Positions 6,481 to 6,569 of a stretch of 6,569 nt of DNA are shown here, piece by piece (position 1 is the first letter of the stretch; each line of letters starts with the position of its first letter). The DNA lies in contig SYID01000007.1 in the NCBI GenBank assembly GCA_005798925.1, forward strand, positions 1 through 6,569, written 5' to 3'. The translations under genes and the position numbers were made by a program. The stretch comes from Verrucomicrobiota bacterium. GTDB taxonomy: Bacteria > Verrucomicrobiota > Verrucomicrobiia > Opitutales > UBA953. The notes under the pieces are model-generated. The model was not told the DNA's origin, made no database searches, and was given only the letters and a program-made list of their open reading frames with translations.

Positions 6481-6569
6481 GTATTCGACGTAGCCGATCA
6501 TCATCTCGTCCACCGTCTGGGAGCCCCATTTCACGTGCTTGGTCGGGTCGGGGTTGGCCTTGTTGCCGG
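6466..6569 (-). CDS. C-terminal 33 codons of an exported redoxin / copper monooxygenase-like protein (partial)
   Basis: The right edge cuts this gene; only the last 33 codons and the TGA stop (6468-6466) are present. The visible tail contains NPDPTKHVKWGSQT followed by DEMMIGYVEYF. This resembles the conserved ending (N-P-D-P-T-K-x-V-x-W-G-x-Q-T, D/E-E-M-M-x-G) that I recall from PVC proteins annotated as redoxin-domain, cytochrome-linked or copper type II ascorbate-dependent monooxygenase-like. In those proteins the segment closes a beta-sandwich domain. The identification rests on this short motif alone, without catalytic residues, so the family call is moderate and the coding call is strong. 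Gene order agrees: such genes are often found near DUF1552-DUF1592 pairs. Confidence 0.6.
   Translation of the reverse strand, partial: GNKANPDPTKHVKWGSQTVDEMMIGYVEYFRPL

Overview
The window is a GC-rich bacterial segment with every supported gene on the minus strand. Gene content points to the Planctomycetota/Verrucomicrobiota (PVC) group. It has a DUF1552 protein, a multi-domain DUF1587/1595/1592/1588/1585 protein with CxxCH haem motifs, and a planctomycete-type cytochrome c plus DUF1549 protein. These families are greatly expanded in PVC bacteria and uncommon elsewhere. I lean towards Verrucomicrobiota, partly because Shine-Dalgarno signals are weak or misplaced at most starts, but the sequence alone does not settle the phylum.

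Layout in the direction of transcription (high to low coordinates): (1) 6569-6466, the last 33 codons of a gene whose tail resembles the C-terminus of PVC redoxin / copper type II monooxygenase-like exported proteins; (2) 6465-6267, a gap of about 200 bp that starts with a hairpin spanning the stop codon of gene 1; (3) 6266-4995, a DUF1552 protein with a twin-arginine signal; (4) 4975-2465, an 836-aa DUF1592-family protein with two CxxCH motifs and a GTG start only 19 nt after gene 3; (5) a 105-bp gap with a hairpin abutting the stop codon of gene 4; (6) 2359-1262, a secreted alpha/beta hydrolase of the dienelactone hydrolase/PAF-acetylhydrolase-like type; (7) a 73-bp gap with a perfect 9-bp hairpin; (8) 1188-1, a PSD1-type cytochrome plus DUF1549 protein that runs off the left edge, so its usual C-terminal DUF1553 domain would lie outside the window.

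All five products appear to be exported: Sec-type signals on the two cytochromes and the hydrolase, a Tat signal on DUF1552, and an extracytoplasmic family for the partial gene. The tight DUF1552-DUF1592 pair is a recurrent PVC pairing whose biochemical function is not established; the hydrolase and second cytochrome may form the same or a second transcript. A reasonable inference is a periplasmic redox and hydrolytic module, perhaps for degrading complex organic matter, but no substrate can be read from the sequence. There are no RNA genes, mobile elements, CRISPR arrays or plus-strand genes that I can support; the long plus-strand open frames are antisense shadows of the GC-rich coding sequences.
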